A DNA stretch of 64,000 nucleotides from Syntrophaceae bacterium UBA6252 (lineage in GTDB: Bacteria; Desulfobacterota; Syntrophia; Syntrophales; UBA6807): contig DJVQ01000036.1 of NCBI GenBank assembly GCA_002441265.1, forward strand, positions 46,085-110,084, given 5' to 3'. The position numbers and the translations under genes are program-made. Below the pieces are notes generated by a model. It worked only from the letters and a program-made list of their open reading frames with translations. It was not told the DNA's origin and made no database searches. Of the stretch, positions 63,556 to 64,000 are shown piece after piece; positions within the stretch are counted from its first letter, which is position 1; each line of letters opens with the position of its first letter.

Positions 63556-64000
63556 ATGAACATCCGGTCCAGGGGGAGCATCGCCGTTTTCCTGATATCC
63601 TGCGTTTTCTTCCTGTTTGTTTTCGCGGCATCGACGGTCCGCGCCGATTCCGGGGCGGGGGCCGGCGACGGCTCCCCGGCCGCCCCGGGGCCCTCGGTGA
63701 TCGTGGTCGGCGCCGGGTCCGATTCCGGAGGCGTCGAACCCGAACCCGGTCCCGGCGAAGACGGCGGGGAGGACCCCGGCGATTCCGACGACCCGGAGCC
63801 CGGGGACGGACCGTCCCCGGAACCCTCCGAGACCACCCTGGACGAGAAGGACGGCGAGGGCGTCGTCGCGCTCCCCTCGCCGGAGGACGTGTCCCCCTCC
63901 GGGGCGGCAGCCTGGCGCATCCCCGTCCGGGTGCCCCCGGGACGTAACGGCATCGCCCCGAACCTGTTTCTTTCCTACGACGGCCAGGGCCGGGCCGGCA
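63556..64000 (+). CDS. SpvB/RHS-like exported protein (partial, N-terminus only)
   Basis: Starts at an ATG preceded by aaaaggggggt and stays open to the right edge (148 codons). A signal peptide (MNIRSRGSIAVFLISC and following hydrophobic stretch, cut near VRADSG) is followed by a long Gly/Pro/Asp/Glu-rich low-complexity linker. The last visible residues, WRIPVRVPPGRNGIAPNLFL and SYDGQG, match the opening of the SpvB/TcaC domain (PpGrgG-P-LsLsYnS pattern), which precedes RHS-type toxin barrels in Tc toxins and polymorphic toxins. The remainder is outside the window. Confidence 0.75.
   Translation, partial: MNIRSRGSIAVFLISCVFFLFVFAASTVRADSGAGAGDGSPAAPGPSVIVVGAGSDSGGVEPEPGPGEDGGEDPGDSDDPEPGDGPSPEPSETTLDEKDGEGVVALPSPEDVSPSGAAAWRIPVRVPPGRNGIAPNLFLSYDGQGRAG

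Overview
The window reads as a high-GC chromosome segment from an anaerobic Desulfobacterota-type bacterium (former Deltaproteobacteria), most likely a relative of syntrophic fatty- and amino-acid degraders. This is inferred from gene content: a biotin-dependent acyl-CoA carboxyltransferase with its own small biotin carrier, HMG-CoA lyase-like enzymes, two ADP-forming acyl-CoA synthetases, two AtoE-type short-chain fatty acid transporters, several CoA-transferases, and several families of short dispersed intergenic repeats. No rRNA, tRNA, CRISPR array, integrase or transposase gene was seen.

Layout. 0-4.5 kb (minus): mazG, a DUF2065 gene, queA, tgt, yajC and secD (cut by the left edge). 4.9-10.1 kb (plus): carboxyltransferase, enoyl-CoA hydratase, an HMGL-like protein without the catalytic cysteine, a biotin carrier and a canonical HMG-CoA lyase; together these resemble the lower leucine/isovalerate route. 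10.2-11.0 kb: a compound duplicated non-coding repeat. 11-15.7 kb (minus): a methyltransferase-like frame split by one in-frame TGA, a carboxymuconolactone decarboxylase-family protein, and a translationally coupled hydantoinase/oxoprolinase and HDAC-family pair. 16.5-31.5 kb (plus): acyl-CoA region with two AtoE transporters, a cyclase, two ADP-forming acyl-CoA synthetases, a CoA-transferase fused to a GNAT domain, a BioD-like protein, superoxide dismutase, a YajD nuclease and a two-subunit CoA-transferase. 31.5-46.9 kb (mainly minus): NAD synthetase cluster, YbaK, an anti-sigma pair (plus), twin FlgO/CsgG-like proteins, a second CoA-transferase/GNAT fusion lacking the catalytic glutamate, an rRNA methyltransferase, a universal stress protein, a lipoprotein acetolactate decarboxylase, dodecin, a ferritin-like protein, an MFS transporter and an FmdB zinc ribbon. 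47-53.3 kb (minus): a two-domain ThyX-like protein, SfsA/GIY-YIG, a HigBA-type toxin-antitoxin cassette bracketed by repeats, a lipoprotein, rhomboid and TraB proteins. 53.4-64 kb (plus): RlmD-type methyltransferase, NUDIX, SDR, a FecR-TPR-beta-barrel protein, a GH57-starch synthase fusion, and the start of an SpvB/RHS-like exported protein cut by the right edge.

How the genes may work together (inference): organic acids enter through AtoE carriers, are activated by CoA-transferases or exchanged with ADP-forming synthetases for ATP, and are processed by the carboxyltransferase/hydratase/lyase set. The GNAT domains fused to CoA-transferase folds, together with an HDAC-family protein, suggest coupling of acyl-CoA status to protein acylation. 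Four recurring repeat types sit between genes, and in three places the stop codon of a neighbouring gene lies inside the repeat end.
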